A stretch of 64,000 nt of DNA from positions 41,174 to 105,173 of the forward strand of contig JAKABO010000005.1 of the NCBI GenBank assembly GCA_021796835.1. The letters run 5' to 3'. This document shows, piece after piece, positions 30,437 through 38,556 of the stretch (within the stretch, counting starts at the first letter, position 1; every line of letters starts with the position of its first letter). The position numbers and the translations under genes are program-made. This DNA is from Pseudomonadota bacterium (GTDB taxonomy: Bacteria; Pseudomonadota; Gammaproteobacteria; Burkholderiales; Ferrovaceae). The notes under the pieces were generated by a model that ran no database searches, was not told the DNA's origin, and saw nothing but the letters and a program-made list of their open reading frames with translations.

Positions 30437-31399
30437 ATGGGGCAGGGGTATCATTCTCATTCCCACAGACCTGGGGGACACCGGAGTCACACGAAGGAAG
30501 GAGGAACGCAGGCGCACCTGCATCATGATCCTGCGGACCACGTCCACCACGGCGCTCGTCCGGCCACTACCAGGGCCATGCTGACCGCCCTGATCCTGAC
30601 GGTTGCCTTTGCCCTGGTGGAGGCTTTTACGGGATGGTGGTCGGGGTCTCTGGCGTTGCTTTCCGATGCGGGCCACATGGTTTCCGATGCGCTGTCACTG
30701 GGCTTGGGGACACTGGCGGTCTGGATCGGCAAGCGACCGCCTACCCAACGTCACAGTTATGGTCTGCAGCGGGCAGAAATCATTGCTGCGGCCATGAACG
30801 GGTTGCTGCTGCTGGGCGTGATTGGCGTGATTTCGATAGAGGCTTTCGAGCGCATCACCCACCCTTCACCCGTTCATCCTTTTCCCGTGATGGGAGTCGC
30901 CGTGCTGGGGATGATATTGAATATCCTCAATGGCTGGATATTGTCACGCATGGAAAAAGGACTCAGTACCCGAGCCTTGCTGATCCATGTGCTGGGAGAT
31001 TTTCTGGGCTCGCTGGCCGCCCTGATTGCGGGTTTCATCATCTGGCAAACGGGATGGATGCCCATCGATCCCATTCTTTCCCTGGTCGTCGCCGGCCTGA
31101 TGCTCAATTCCACCTTTCAGATCCTGTCGGAATCGGTGCATGTCCTCATGGAAGGCGTGCCCAAAACGATTTCATTGCACGAGGTCGGTGAACAACTGGC
31201 GCACACGCCCGGGGTCATCGCCGTCCACGATCTGCACATTTGGACGTTGACTTCGGGCATGATGGCACTGTCCGCGCATCTGGAGGTGGAGGCGCTGGCC
31301 GACTGGCCGGAATTACTGACCCTTTTGCGGGCCCGCCTGATTCACCAGCACGGCATCGAACAGATTACCCTGCAACCGGAATTGCGTCGCCCTGCATGA
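30437..31399 (+). CDS. Cation diffusion facilitator (zinc/cadmium/cobalt exporter type)
   Basis: CDF proteins expel divalent metals in exchange for protons. The 320-residue protein starts with a histidine-rich stretch (about residues 6-40, ten or more His), which probably binds metal. Six membrane segments follow. The transport-site motifs are LLSDAGHMVSDAL (segment 2) and LIHVLGDFLGS (segment 5), both HxxxD. The cytosolic C-domain has HDLHIWTLTSG. The sequence fits the CzcD/ZitB group. It overlaps uvrC by four bases. Confidence 0.92.
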   Translation: MGQGYHSHSHRPGGHRSHTKEGGTQAHLHHDPADHVHHGARPATTRAMLTALILTVAFALVEAFTGWWSGSLALLSDAGHMVSDALSLGLGTLAVWIGKRPPTQRHSYGLQRAEIIAAAMNGLLLLGVIGVISIEAFERITHPSPVHPFPVMGVAVLGMILNILNGWILSRMEKGLSTRALLIHVLGDFLGSLAALIAGFIIWQTGWMPIDPILSLVVAGLMLNSTFQILSESVHVLMEGVPKTISLHEVGEQLAHTPGVIAVHDLHIWTLTSGMMALSAHLEVEALADWPELLTLLRARLIHQHGIEQITLQPELRRPA

Positions 31400-33219
31400 C
31401 CAGACCAGACACGCTGGCCGACTACCGGGCCACGCTTCCCAACCAGCCTGGGGTCTACCGCTATTTCGACCACCAGGGGAAATTGCTTTACGTCGGCAAG
31501 GCGCGCCAATTAAAACGGCGCGTGGATTCCTATTTTCAGAGGGAATCGGAAAATCCGCGTATTCGTTTGCTGGTTTCGCTGATCGCCTCCATCGAGGTGA
31601 CCCTCGTGACCTCCGAAACCGAGGCTCTTTTGCTGGAAAGCAATTTGATCAAAACGCATCGGCCTCGCTTCAACATCGTTTTTCGGGATGACAAGACCTA
31701 TCCCTATCTGCAGTTGAGTGCCCACGAATTCCCCCGACTTTCCTGGTATCGCGGAAAACTGCACCCTCCCCATCACTACTACGGCCCCTATCCCAATCTC
31801 TGGGCAGCCCGCTCAGCACTTCAGTTTCTACAGAAATTATTTCTTTTAAGAACATGTAATGAAAGCACTTTCAAGAATAGAACCCGTCCCTGTCTCGAGT
31901 ACCAGATCAAGCGGTGTTCTGCGCCTTGCGTCGGATTGATCGGGGCTGCCGAGTACGCGCTGGCCATTCAGCAAACCGAAGATTTTCTCAAGGGAAAGGA
32001 GCAGGGGATTCTGGATGGCCTGCGGACCCGCATGAATCAGGAAGCCAGCGCATTGAATTTCGAGAATGCAGCGCGTCTGCGTGATCGCATTGCCCTGATT
32101 CAACAGGTACTCACCCAGCAAACCGTTTCCACCGGGGTGACACGGGATGTCGACATACTGGCTCTGGTGTGCCAGGAGCAACAATTCGTCCTGAATTTGA
32201 CCATGATTCGCCAGGGTCGCCATATCGGTGACCGCAACCTGTTTCCCGATCATGCGGAAAGCGCCTCGGCGGCCCAGGTCCTGGAAGCCTTTTTGACTCA
32301 ACATTACGGGGAATACCCCCCTCCTGACCAGATCATTTCCAATCATCCTGTGCCTTCTTCCGAACTGTTGCAGTGGATGGGTGAAAGAATCGGGCGGCGT
32401 GTTTCATGGGTCCAGGCTCCGCGCGGAATGCGCCGCGTCTGGCTGGAGGGCGCGCTGATCAATGCGCAACAGGCCTGGGCTCAGCATCAGTCGCAGCGTT
32501 TGCACGAGGAACAACGCCTGCTGACACTGCAACAGGTGTTGGCACTGGACTCTCCGCCCCTGCGCATGGAATGTTTTGACATCAGTCATACGCAAGGCGA
32601 GGCAACGGTGGCCTCCTGCGTGGTGTTCCAGCACGGTCGCCCCCACAAGCCATCCTATCGCCTATACCATATCGACGGTATCACCCCCGGAGATGATTAT
32701 GGTGCCATGCGCGTCGCTCTGGAACGACGCTATCGAGATCGGGGCGGATCGCTTCCGCTGCCCAACCTCCTTCTGATCGATGGCGGAAAAGGACAACTTG
32801 CCGTGGCTACCGAGGTATTGCGGACCCTGGACCTGCAGATCCCCGTATTGGGTATTGCCAAGGGACCGGCCCGCAAGGTTGGCGCAGAAACACTGTGGAT
32901 ACAGGGTGATGCGACCGAACGACATCTGGCCCCGGAAAACCCCGGTTTTCATTTGATCCAGGCGATCCGCGACGAAGCCCATCGTTTTGCCGTTTCGGGG
33001 CACCGCCAGCGCCGTCAGAAACGCCAGGAACATTCTCTTCTGCAGGATATTCCAGGCATCGGAGAGAAACGCCGGCGTCTCCTATTGCAGCAATTTGGTG
33101 GTTTGAGGGGGGTGGAACGGGCCAGCGAGGCGGATATGGCCGCAGTCCCTGGTATTGGGGATGCGCTGGCCCGCAAAATATATGCGACTTTACATGGCGT
33201 AACGGACAGGAATGGGTAG
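31396..33219 (+). CDS. uvrC: UvrABC system protein C
   Basis: UvrC makes both incisions in nucleotide excision repair. The ATG at 31396 gives 607 residues. The order is a GIY-YIG nuclease (QPGVYRYFDHQGKLLYVGKA) and a cysteine set ending in RCSAPCVG. A UvrB-binding UVR helix follows (LNFENAARLRDRIALIQ), then an RNase H-like nuclease (MECFDISHTQGEATVAS; LLIDGGKGQL) and two helix-hairpin-helix motifs (DIPGIGEKRRRLLLQ; VPGIGDALARKI). It is followed by pgsA, a common order. Confidence 0.96.
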   Translation: MTRPDTLADYRATLPNQPGVYRYFDHQGKLLYVGKARQLKRRVDSYFQRESENPRIRLLVSLIASIEVTLVTSETEALLLESNLIKTHRPRFNIVFRDDKTYPYLQLSAHEFPRLSWYRGKLHPPHHYYGPYPNLWAARSALQFLQKLFLLRTCNESTFKNRTRPCLEYQIKRCSAPCVGLIGAAEYALAIQQTEDFLKGKEQGILDGLRTRMNQEASALNFENAARLRDRIALIQQVLTQQTVSTGVTRDVDILALVCQEQQFVLNLTMIRQGRHIGDRNLFPDHAESASAAQVLEAFLTQHYGEYPPPDQIISNHPVPSSELLQWMGERIGRRVSWVQAPRGMRRVWLEGALINAQQAWAQHQSQRLHEEQRLLTLQQVLALDSPPLRMECFDISHTQGEATVASCVVFQHGRPHKPSYRLYHIDGITPGDDYGAMRVALERRYRDRGGSLPLPNLLLIDGGKGQLAVATEVLRTLDLQIPVLGIAKGPARKVGAETLWIQGDATERHLAPENPGFHLIQAIRDEAHRFAVSGHRQRRQKRQEHSLLQDIPGIGEKRRRLLLQQFGGLRGVERASEADMAAVPGIGDALARKIYATLHGVTDRNG

Positions 33220-33231
33220 AATGAGCACATC

Positions 33232-33807
33232 ATGCTGATGACCATTCCCAATCTGCTCACGCTGTTTCGCCTGCTCCTGATCCCACTGTTTGTGGGCGTG
33301 TCCTATTTTCCGGATCATTGGCTGGCTGTTCCTTATTCCGGACTGGCTGCAGCGGCCCTTTTCGTGCTTGCTGCCCTGACCGATGCCTTCGATGGTTACC
33401 TGGCGCGTCGCCTGAACCAGACCACTGCTTTTGGGGCTTTTCTCGACCCCGTGGTAGATAAACTGATGGTCATGGCCGCCCTGATCGTTTTGGTGGATCT
33501 GCAGCGCGCGCCCTCGGTGCTGGCCCTCATCATCATCGGGCGGGAAATTACCATTTCCGCCTTGCGCGAATGGATGGCCCATCTCGGCAAGAGCGCCAAC
33601 GTCGCTGTTTCTACCCTGGGCAAAGTAAAAACGGCGGCACAGATGCTCGCAATCCCTTTCCTGCTGTACGATCATCCCCTGTTCGGCTTCATTCCCTGTC
33701 ACTGGATTGGTTCCGTCGCCCTCTGGGTGGCATCCGCACTGACCTTGATCTCCATGGCTTACTACCTCCAGATGGCGCTCAAGGCGGGAGCCGTCACCCG
33801 CACTTGA
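33232..33807 (+). CDS. pgsA: CDP-diacylglycerol-glycerol-3-phosphate 3-phosphatidyltransferase
   Basis: PgsA makes phosphatidylglycerol phosphate, the first step to phosphatidylglycerol and cardiolipin. The 191-residue membrane protein has the complete CDP-alcohol phosphotransferase motif: DAFDGYLARR, then GAFLDPVVDKL (about residues 51-80). The start at 33232 or the ATG two codons later are both possible. It follows uvrC by 12 bases. The tRNA-Gly and tRNA-Cys that often follow it come 1.3 kb later, after an inserted minus-strand chemoreceptor gene. Confidence 0.94.
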   Translation: MLMTIPNLLTLFRLLLIPLFVGVSYFPDHWLAVPYSGLAAAALFVLAALTDAFDGYLARRLNQTTAFGAFLDPVVDKLMVMAALIVLVDLQRAPSVLALIIIGREITISALREWMAHLGKSANVAVSTLGKVKTAAQMLAIPFLLYDHPLFGFIPCHWIGSVALWVASALTLISMAYYLQMALKAGAVTRT

Positions 33808-33817
33808 GGCGCGCGCC

Positions 33818-34945
33818 CTAGTGTTCCTGGGTCGCACAAAGAATGTCGCTGTGCGCTTCGCTGCTGGCCGCCATCTTTTCAAGCCCCGCCATCACTTCCT
33901 GACTGGCGCTCTCCATCTTTTCCACATGACTGGTCACCAATGCATGCTGGCCTTCTTCATGGGCCGTCAGAGCACGAAGGGCATGATCGTGCACCCGGAC
34001 GTGGGGCGCATCGATATCGCTGTAGCCTGGAAATTTAGAGAAATTCGCGCGTCCTTCCCCTTCGTAATACCATTTGCCCAGACGGCATTGGGTATGATTG
34101 GAAAACTGGTGGGACTTTTCATGGGAGATTCCGAGCAAGACCCGGTAAACCTGAAACTTGAAGGCCACATGATCGATCTTGGCCAGTTCACAGAAGGCGC
34201 GCAGGGCCGATGCGGCGATGGCTTTTTCCATGCTGCTGGAGATATCCAGGACAGAGCGCATGGTGCTGGCGGTTTCTTGACCCTCACGACTGTAGTCCAC
34301 GGATTGTTGGGCTAACTGGGTCATCTGGGTGCGGCTGATGGAACTGTCGGAACGAATCTGTTCGACCAGACGAGAAATTTCTCCGGTGGCATTGGCCGTC
34401 CGCTCTGCCAACTTGCGCACCTCATCGGCAACCACCGCAAATCCGCGCCCCTGTTCGCCAGCCCGGGCGGCCTCGATGGCTGCATTCAGGGCCAGCAGGT
34501 TGGTTTGGTCGGCGACTTCCTTGATCAACTGGATGATCCGTATGATTTCCTGGGCTCGCCCATCGAGACGATCCACCTGCTCTGCTGTTTTCTGGGAGGC
34601 CGAGGACAGGGCGACCAAATTGGTGGAGATCCTTTCCACGGCGGAACGGCTGGTGATCGAGACGCCTTGGGCCTTGACCGCTTGTTCTTCCTCGCGACGC
34701 ATGGATTCGGACAATCCCGCAAAACTGGTTTGAACATCCGCGATGGAGTGTCCGAAACTATCCAGGTGACGGAGCAGGGACTGGTTGAGCGCCAACTCCT
34801 GCACTTTGGATTGCAACTGACGCTCCTTGTCCGCCAGCATTCCTTGCAGACGTTCCACTTCCGACTGTTGTTGCTCCAACTGTTGCTCTAGCCCACGACG
34901 TTCACGGTGCCACGCCTCATCATTCTTTTTTTTGGAAAAAAACAT
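33818..34945 (-). CDS. Soluble methyl-accepting chemotaxis protein with C-terminal zinc-binding (CZB) domain
   Basis: This is a cytosolic chemoreceptor: none of its 375 residues form a membrane segment. A charged coiled coil (about 8-55) precedes a short signalling hairpin. The hairpin tip ([20 protein letters not shown], then [16 protein letters not shown]) spans about 145-184 and would contact CheA/CheW. The C-terminal CZB domain shows a probable zinc set: His259, Cys287 ([12 protein letters not shown]), His315 and His319 (PHVRVH). CZB receptors such as TlpD sense oxidants, but the ligand here is inferred. No che genes are nearby. It interrupts the pgsA-tRNA order. Confidence 0.9.
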   Translation of the reverse strand: MFFSKKKNDEAWHRERRGLEQQLEQQQSEVERLQGMLADKERQLQSKVQELALNQSLLRHLDSFGHSIADVQTSFAGLSESMRREEEQAVKAQGVSITSRSAVERISTNLVALSSASQKTAEQVDRLDGRAQEIIRIIQLIKEVADQTNLLALNAAIEAARAGEQGRGFAVVADEVRKLAERTANATGEISRLVEQIRSDSSISRTQMTQLAQQSVDYSREGQETASTMRSVLDISSSMEKAIAASALRAFCELAKIDHVAFKFQVYRVLLGISHEKSHQFSNHTQCRLGKWYYEGEGRANFSKFPGYSDIDAPHVRVHDHALRALTAHEEGQHALVTSHVEKMESASQEVMAGLEKMAASSEAHSDILCATQEH

Positions 34946-35047
34946 GGATCCTCCAGATCATGATGTCATATGGGGGCCGCACGCCAGGCCCCACGGGTAA
35001 TGTACCACTATTGACCGGGCCTGAGATCACTAAATATGAACGAGGAT

Positions 35048-35076
35048 TTGACGCCAACTCGAGAGATGGTTAGAAT
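35048..35076 (+). promoter_or_regulatory. Sigma-70 promoter of the tRNA-Gly/tRNA-Cys unit
   Basis: TTGACG (35048-35053) and TAGAAT (35071-35076) are exactly 17 bases apart and each differs from consensus at one position. The expected start near 35083 lies five bases before tRNA-Gly. Confidence 0.75.
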
Positions 35077-35087
35077 GTCGATCTTTC

Positions 35088-35163
35088 GCGGGAGTAGCTC
35101 AGTTGGTAGAGCGCAACCTTGCCAAGGTTGAGGTCGCGAGTTCGAGACTCGTCTCCCGCTCCA
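35088..35163 (+). tRNA. tRNA-Gly (anticodon GCC)
   Basis: The 76 bases fold as a cloverleaf. The acceptor stem pairs GCGGGAG with CTCCCGC, the anticodon stem pairs CAACC with GGTTG around TTGCCAA (anticodon GCC), and the T-arm has GTTCGAGAC. The discriminator is T and the CCA end is encoded (35161-35163). Confidence 0.97.
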
Positions 35164-35180
35164 TTTTCATTCTTTCCCCA

Positions 35181-35254
35181 GGCGCGATAGCAAAGCGGTT
35201 ATGCACTGGATTGCAAATCCATGTAGGTCGGTTCGACTCCGGCTCGCGCCTCCA
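35181..35254 (+). tRNA. tRNA-Cys (anticodon GCA)
   Basis: The 74 bases form a cloverleaf. The acceptor stem pairs GGCGCGA with TCGCGCC, the anticodon stem pairs TGGAT with ATCCA around the GCA anticodon, and TCCA ends the gene with an encoded CCA. It lies 17 bases after tRNA-Gly and is probably co-transcribed with it. The tRNA-Leu that follows in E. coli is not present. Confidence 0.97.
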
Positions 35255-35268
35255 CATCATTCTTCACC

Positions 35269-36213
35269 TCATTTTTCCTGAGCCTCATTGATTTCCTCCA
35301 GGGTTTTTTCATAGAAAGAACGGTGGACCCCCCCCAGGGACAGAGCCCGGCTGACCGCTTCACGGGCGGCAGGAAGGTTTCCCATGGCGCGCCAGGTTTC
35401 CGCCAGATTGTTGAAAGCATCTCCTTCCAGGGGATGTGCCTGGGTGACTCTCTGGTAATCCTCCAGCGCTTCCGGGTAACGATGGGCCTGAAAAGCCAGT
35501 GCACCCAGTCCCATCCAGGCGCGGTAACTTTCCGGCCAGCGCGTCAGGGCGTTGTGATATCCCTGCGCGGCCAGGGCAGGGGCAAACTTTTCCAGGGGCG
35601 CAATCTGTGTCAGGTAGGTATCTTCTGTCGCGCTGGCGGGCAAGGCGCCCGCTGCGGTAATGACCAGAGCCCAATTTCCCCCCGGGCTCCAGGATTTCTC
35701 GAATTCAGAAAAAGTCTCAGACCGCCGTTCTTTCATTCCGGAGTGAAGCCACAGGGTTTGGGTGGGCAGGTCGTATCCGATGACCACGGCATAGTGCCAA
35801 CTTCCCTCCAGTAATCCGATCTTCTGCAGGATCAGCACCGGGTGATCGTGGGCGATTTCCACCAATAGCGCGCTCAGGTTGGGCGGCAGAAGAAAGGGAA
35901 TGAGGCCCTGCTGACGGGTTGCCCCGATCAGGTCCAGGGGCAGGGAGCCGTGCAGGTCGGGAGAGTACACATACGGAGCCAGTTCCTGGGGAGAAACCGG
36001 ATGTCCCGCCCAGGAAAGGCTACTGGCCAATGCCGCCGGTCCGCACCAATCCTTGTCGTCCGAAAAAAAAGGTACCCGGGCAAGCATGACTGTGGGCGGG
36101 AGGGCCGAAGGCAACTCGGGAAGCGGGGGATGCGAGGCGCACCCGGCCAGCAGGAGGATCAGCGCCGCCCAGGCACCTGAACGGGTCAGCCGGCGCTGGA
36201 ACGACTCAAACAA
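35269..36213 (-). CDS. C39-like peptidase lipoprotein with TPR repeats (PA2778-like)
   Basis: The 314-residue protein has a lipoprotein signal with lipobox LLAGC (Cys25). A papain-like C39 domain follows with catalytic Cys57 in DWCGPAALA and His140 in HYAVVIGYD. Residues from about 220 form TPR-like helices (AYRAWMGLGALAFQAHRYPE). It resembles Pseudomonas PA2778. The substrate is unknown; C39 domains usually cut after double glycine, but there is no transporter here. The start is a TTG overlapping the upstream gene's stop, with no ATG that would keep the signal. It follows the PA2779-like gene directly. Confidence 0.85.
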   Translation of the reverse strand: MFESFQRRLTRSGAWAALILLLAGCASHPPLPELPSALPPTVMLARVPFFSDDKDWCGPAALASSLSWAGHPVSPQELAPYVYSPDLHGSLPLDLIGATRQQGLIPFLLPPNLSALLVEIAHDHPVLILQKIGLLEGSWHYAVVIGYDLPTQTLWLHSGMKERRSETFSEFEKSWSPGGNWALVITAAGALPASATEDTYLTQIAPLEKFAPALAAQGYHNALTRWPESYRAWMGLGALAFQAHRYPEALEDYQRVTQAHPLEGDAFNNLAETWRAMGNLPAAREAVSRALSLGGVHRSFYEKTLEEINEAQEK

Positions 36214-36601
36214 TCAGAACGAGCAGGATCGCGACCAACAAGATGATGATGATGTCCGTGGTGGTCAAACTGGAGAAACTTCCCCCTGCCGGCATTTCCC
36301 GAATTTTATTGGCCAGACTCCGTGCTTCACTGTCACTGAGCAGAGAGAGACGCTGAGCCGTAATGATCGAACCCAGACCCAGTTCCTGGATCTTTTTCTG
36401 TACTTCGGCGCGGTCTACAAAGCGTTGCACAGCCTGACGGTCTTCATCGGGTGTCAGCGGTCGGGCCGCATCGGCGGGGGCGGGACTGGGGGTCGGGTTG
36501 AGCTGGGTGCTGGGAATGAGTTCGGCATGAGCAACCAGACTTCCACCCAGCAAGGTGAGGGAGCAGAAATTGACGATTACGGTACGAATCCATGGTTTCA
36601 T
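36206..36601 (-). CDS. PA2779-like small membrane protein (DUF6627 type)
   Basis: The 131-residue protein has a signal peptide (about 1-26, ending AHA), a proline/alanine-rich linker and a helical domain (about 50-100; EVQKKIQELG). One C-terminal membrane segment lies at about 113-131. This matches what I recall of PA2779-family proteins, always next to a PA2778-like C39 protein; DUF6627 is the Pfam name I associate with them. It overlaps that gene by eight bases here. Function is unknown; an anchor or substrate of the peptidase is possible. Confidence 0.75.
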   Translation of the reverse strand: MKPWIRTVIVNFCSLTLLGGSLVAHAELIPSTQLNPTPSPAPADAARPLTPDEDRQAVQRFVDRAEVQKKIQELGLGSIITAQRLSLLSDSEARSLANKIREMPAGGSFSSLTTTDIIIILLVAILLVLIV

Positions 36602-36643
36602 GACACTCTCCTTTCAAGCAGACCAACCCATTGTAACCGACTC

Positions 36644-37420
36644 TCAAGGGGACGACAACAAGAGGACGGTCAATGGGGCAAGCCCCTCCAGGGTTGCCTG
36701 AATATGCCCGGAATCCTTGAGAAAATAGACCCCTGAATAACTCCCTGTGGTGATCCAGTGATGAGGTTCGATGGGGAGACCACGGTCACGACATTGGCGA
36801 AGAAAGGGTTGAAGGAGGGCGCGCGGGTCCCCCGCAGGGTTGCTGGCGGGGAATTTGGCCTGTTCGTGGCCTTCCACCAGGAGCGAGACACGCGGAGTCA
36901 GATAAGGGAAATCCGGATCGTAAGGTGCGGATTCGCCCAGAAAAAGTGCGCCATGGTTCTGGAGGTCGGCCAGTTTCCAAAATTCGGGGATATGGGGCCA
37001 ATCCAGAAAACGACTGGAAACCACTTCGATGGCACAAGCCATTTCAAGGATACCCTCACGAAAAAATGTTTCTTCGGGCAGGAGTTTTTCCTCTTCGAGG
37101 ACTTGCGGCGAAAGGCGGAAGGCCAGTTCCACCTCCAGGCCCCGGACAATCCGGGCGGGAGTGGACCAATGAGAACGGGCGGTTTTGAGCGCCGTGCACG
37201 GTAAGGGGGAACCCCATACCGCCCCCTCGGGATCGACACCTGCCTTCCAGGCGCCGATGGGTTCCTTCAGATGGGTCAGAATGGCTTCCTGCAGTTGGTA
37301 GGCATCGGCGATGCTGGTGGGACCATGCGCGGGCACGGGCAGACAGCGATGATCGATCCAGGCTCGGGCGAGGTCCCGGGAGAAGGAGTCCCATTCTTCG
37401 TGGCGTGGTGCATCGGTCAT
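36644..37420 (-). CDS. 2-Keto-4-pentenoate hydratase/fumarylacetoacetase-fold protein
   Basis: Members of this family add water to 2-hydroxypenta-2,4-dienoate or decarboxylate 4-oxalocrotonate in aromatic catabolism. The 258 residues match the hydratase group (MhpD/DmpE-like). They include SIADAYQLQEAIL, IGAWKAGVD, the GLEVELAFRL metal-site region with its paired acidic residues, EVVSSRF and HHWITTGSYSG. The other enzymes of a meta-cleavage pathway are absent, so the substrate is open. It overlaps the metallo-hydrolase gene by four bases (ATGA). Confidence 0.8.
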   Translation of the reverse strand: MTDAPRHEEWDSFSRDLARAWIDHRCLPVPAHGPTSIADAYQLQEAILTHLKEPIGAWKAGVDPEGAVWGSPLPCTALKTARSHWSTPARIVRGLEVELAFRLSPQVLEEEKLLPEETFFREGILEMACAIEVVSSRFLDWPHIPEFWKLADLQNHGALFLGESAPYDPDFPYLTPRVSLLVEGHEQAKFPASNPAGDPRALLQPFLRQCRDRGLPIEPHHWITTGSYSGVYFLKDSGHIQATLEGLAPLTVLLLSSP

Positions 37421-38556
37421 GGAGTCCTCGGCGTAGTCAGGGAGAGCTGGGGGAGAGAATAGGTCATGACTTGCCCCAGGGAAAGAACCGTGAAATCGGC
37501 ACGGGGAATGTTTGCCTGCTGCAGGGCTTTATCGAGGTCCTGGGGCGGTTGATCGGGGTTTTCATCGCTCAGAGGGAAGGTTCCCCAATGGATCCCGATT
37601 GCGCGCTGGGCATGAACGTCGGAGAAGACCTTGACGGCTTCCGCCGGGTCCACATGAAAGGGGCGCAGGTACCAATGCGGTTGATAGGCCCCGATGGATA
37701 TGGCGGCCAGATCGAAATAACCGTACTTGATCCCGATATCGCGGGTGTCTTCGGAATGTCCCAGATCACCGGAAAACCAGAAACGGAAATGGGGAAACAG
37801 CACGGCCCAGCTGCCCCATAGACTCTCATCCTTGTCGAACAGGCTGCGGGTAGCCCAATGTTGCACGGCATCGAAATGGAATTCGACCGGCCCTTGTCGC
37901 CCCGGCAGGGTGACGTGTTGGTCCCAGTTCAATTCCAGTACCCGTGAACCCGGGTCAGCCCCGGGGATGGGAACATTATCGAGAAACCAGGTTCGGTTGC
38001 CCAAAGGCAGCAGAAACCGGGGAGGGCCGCCACGCTGACGGGCCAGGGCACGCATACTGGGCAAATCCAGATGATCGTAATGGTTATGGGAAACCATCAC
38101 CACGTCGATATGGGGCAAATCCACCAGGGAAATGCCAGGGAGTTGGTAACGTCTGGGACCGAGAGGCGGGAGGGGGCTGGCATAATCGGAAAAGATGGGA
38201 TCGAACAGGATATTCAGTCCGTCCATCTGAAGCAGGAGGGTTGAATGACCAATCCAGGTGACTTGTGGGGCCAGTCCTGGGTGGGCCAGGGCCTGGAGAT
38301 TGACAGGCACAGGCTGGGGCGGATGGTCGGAGGCATGATCCAGTTCGCGCCACCAGTGGGTGAGCAACCATTGAAAGAACCCGCTGCGCGGAGCCGGCAT
38401 CGGGTAACGGTTCTGATATTCCAGGCCTGTCTTGAGCGCAGGACGGGAGGGGGTGTCGTTGACGATGGCGAGTTCATCCGGGTGTGCGAAAAGCGGGATC
38501 AAAACCAAACCAAGTCCACACAGGCCCATCCGGATCAGGTGAGGAAGTTTAGGCAT
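37417..38556 (-). CDS. Exported MBL-fold metallo-hydrolase (UlaG/NAPE-PLD-like)
   Basis: This is a metallo-beta-lactamase-fold hydrolase. From the ATG at 38556 (AAGGA eight bases before) it has 379 residues; in-frame starts at 38574 and 38577 lack a ribosome site. A hydrophobic N-terminus (about 8-24) suggests export. The metal motif HNHYDH lies at 157-162, with WIGHSTLLL before it. SGDLGH and GIHWGTF supply the remaining ligands. The layout is like UlaG and NAPE-phospholipase D; the substrate is unknown. It overlaps both neighbours, so the three genes form one unit. Confidence 0.85.
   Translation of the reverse strand: MPKLPHLIRMGLCGLGLVLIPLFAHPDELAIVNDTPSRPALKTGLEYQNRYPMPAPRSGFFQWLLTHWWRELDHASDHPPQPVPVNLQALAHPGLAPQVTWIGHSTLLLQMDGLNILFDPIFSDYASPLPPLGPRRYQLPGISLVDLPHIDVVMVSHNHYDHLDLPSMRALARQRGGPPRFLLPLGNRTWFLDNVPIPGADPGSRVLELNWDQHVTLPGRQGPVEFHFDAVQHWATRSLFDKDESLWGSWAVLFPHFRFWFSGDLGHSEDTRDIGIKYGYFDLAAISIGAYQPHWYLRPFHVDPAEAVKVFSDVHAQRAIGIHWGTFPLSDENPDQPPQDLDKALQQANIPRADFTVLSLGQVMTYSLPQLSLTTPRTP

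Noticed and set aside
30437..30560. Histidine-rich CDF N-terminus as a separate metal-sensing peptide
   Set aside because: It is in frame with the transporter and has no stop; such tails are common in zinc CDF proteins.
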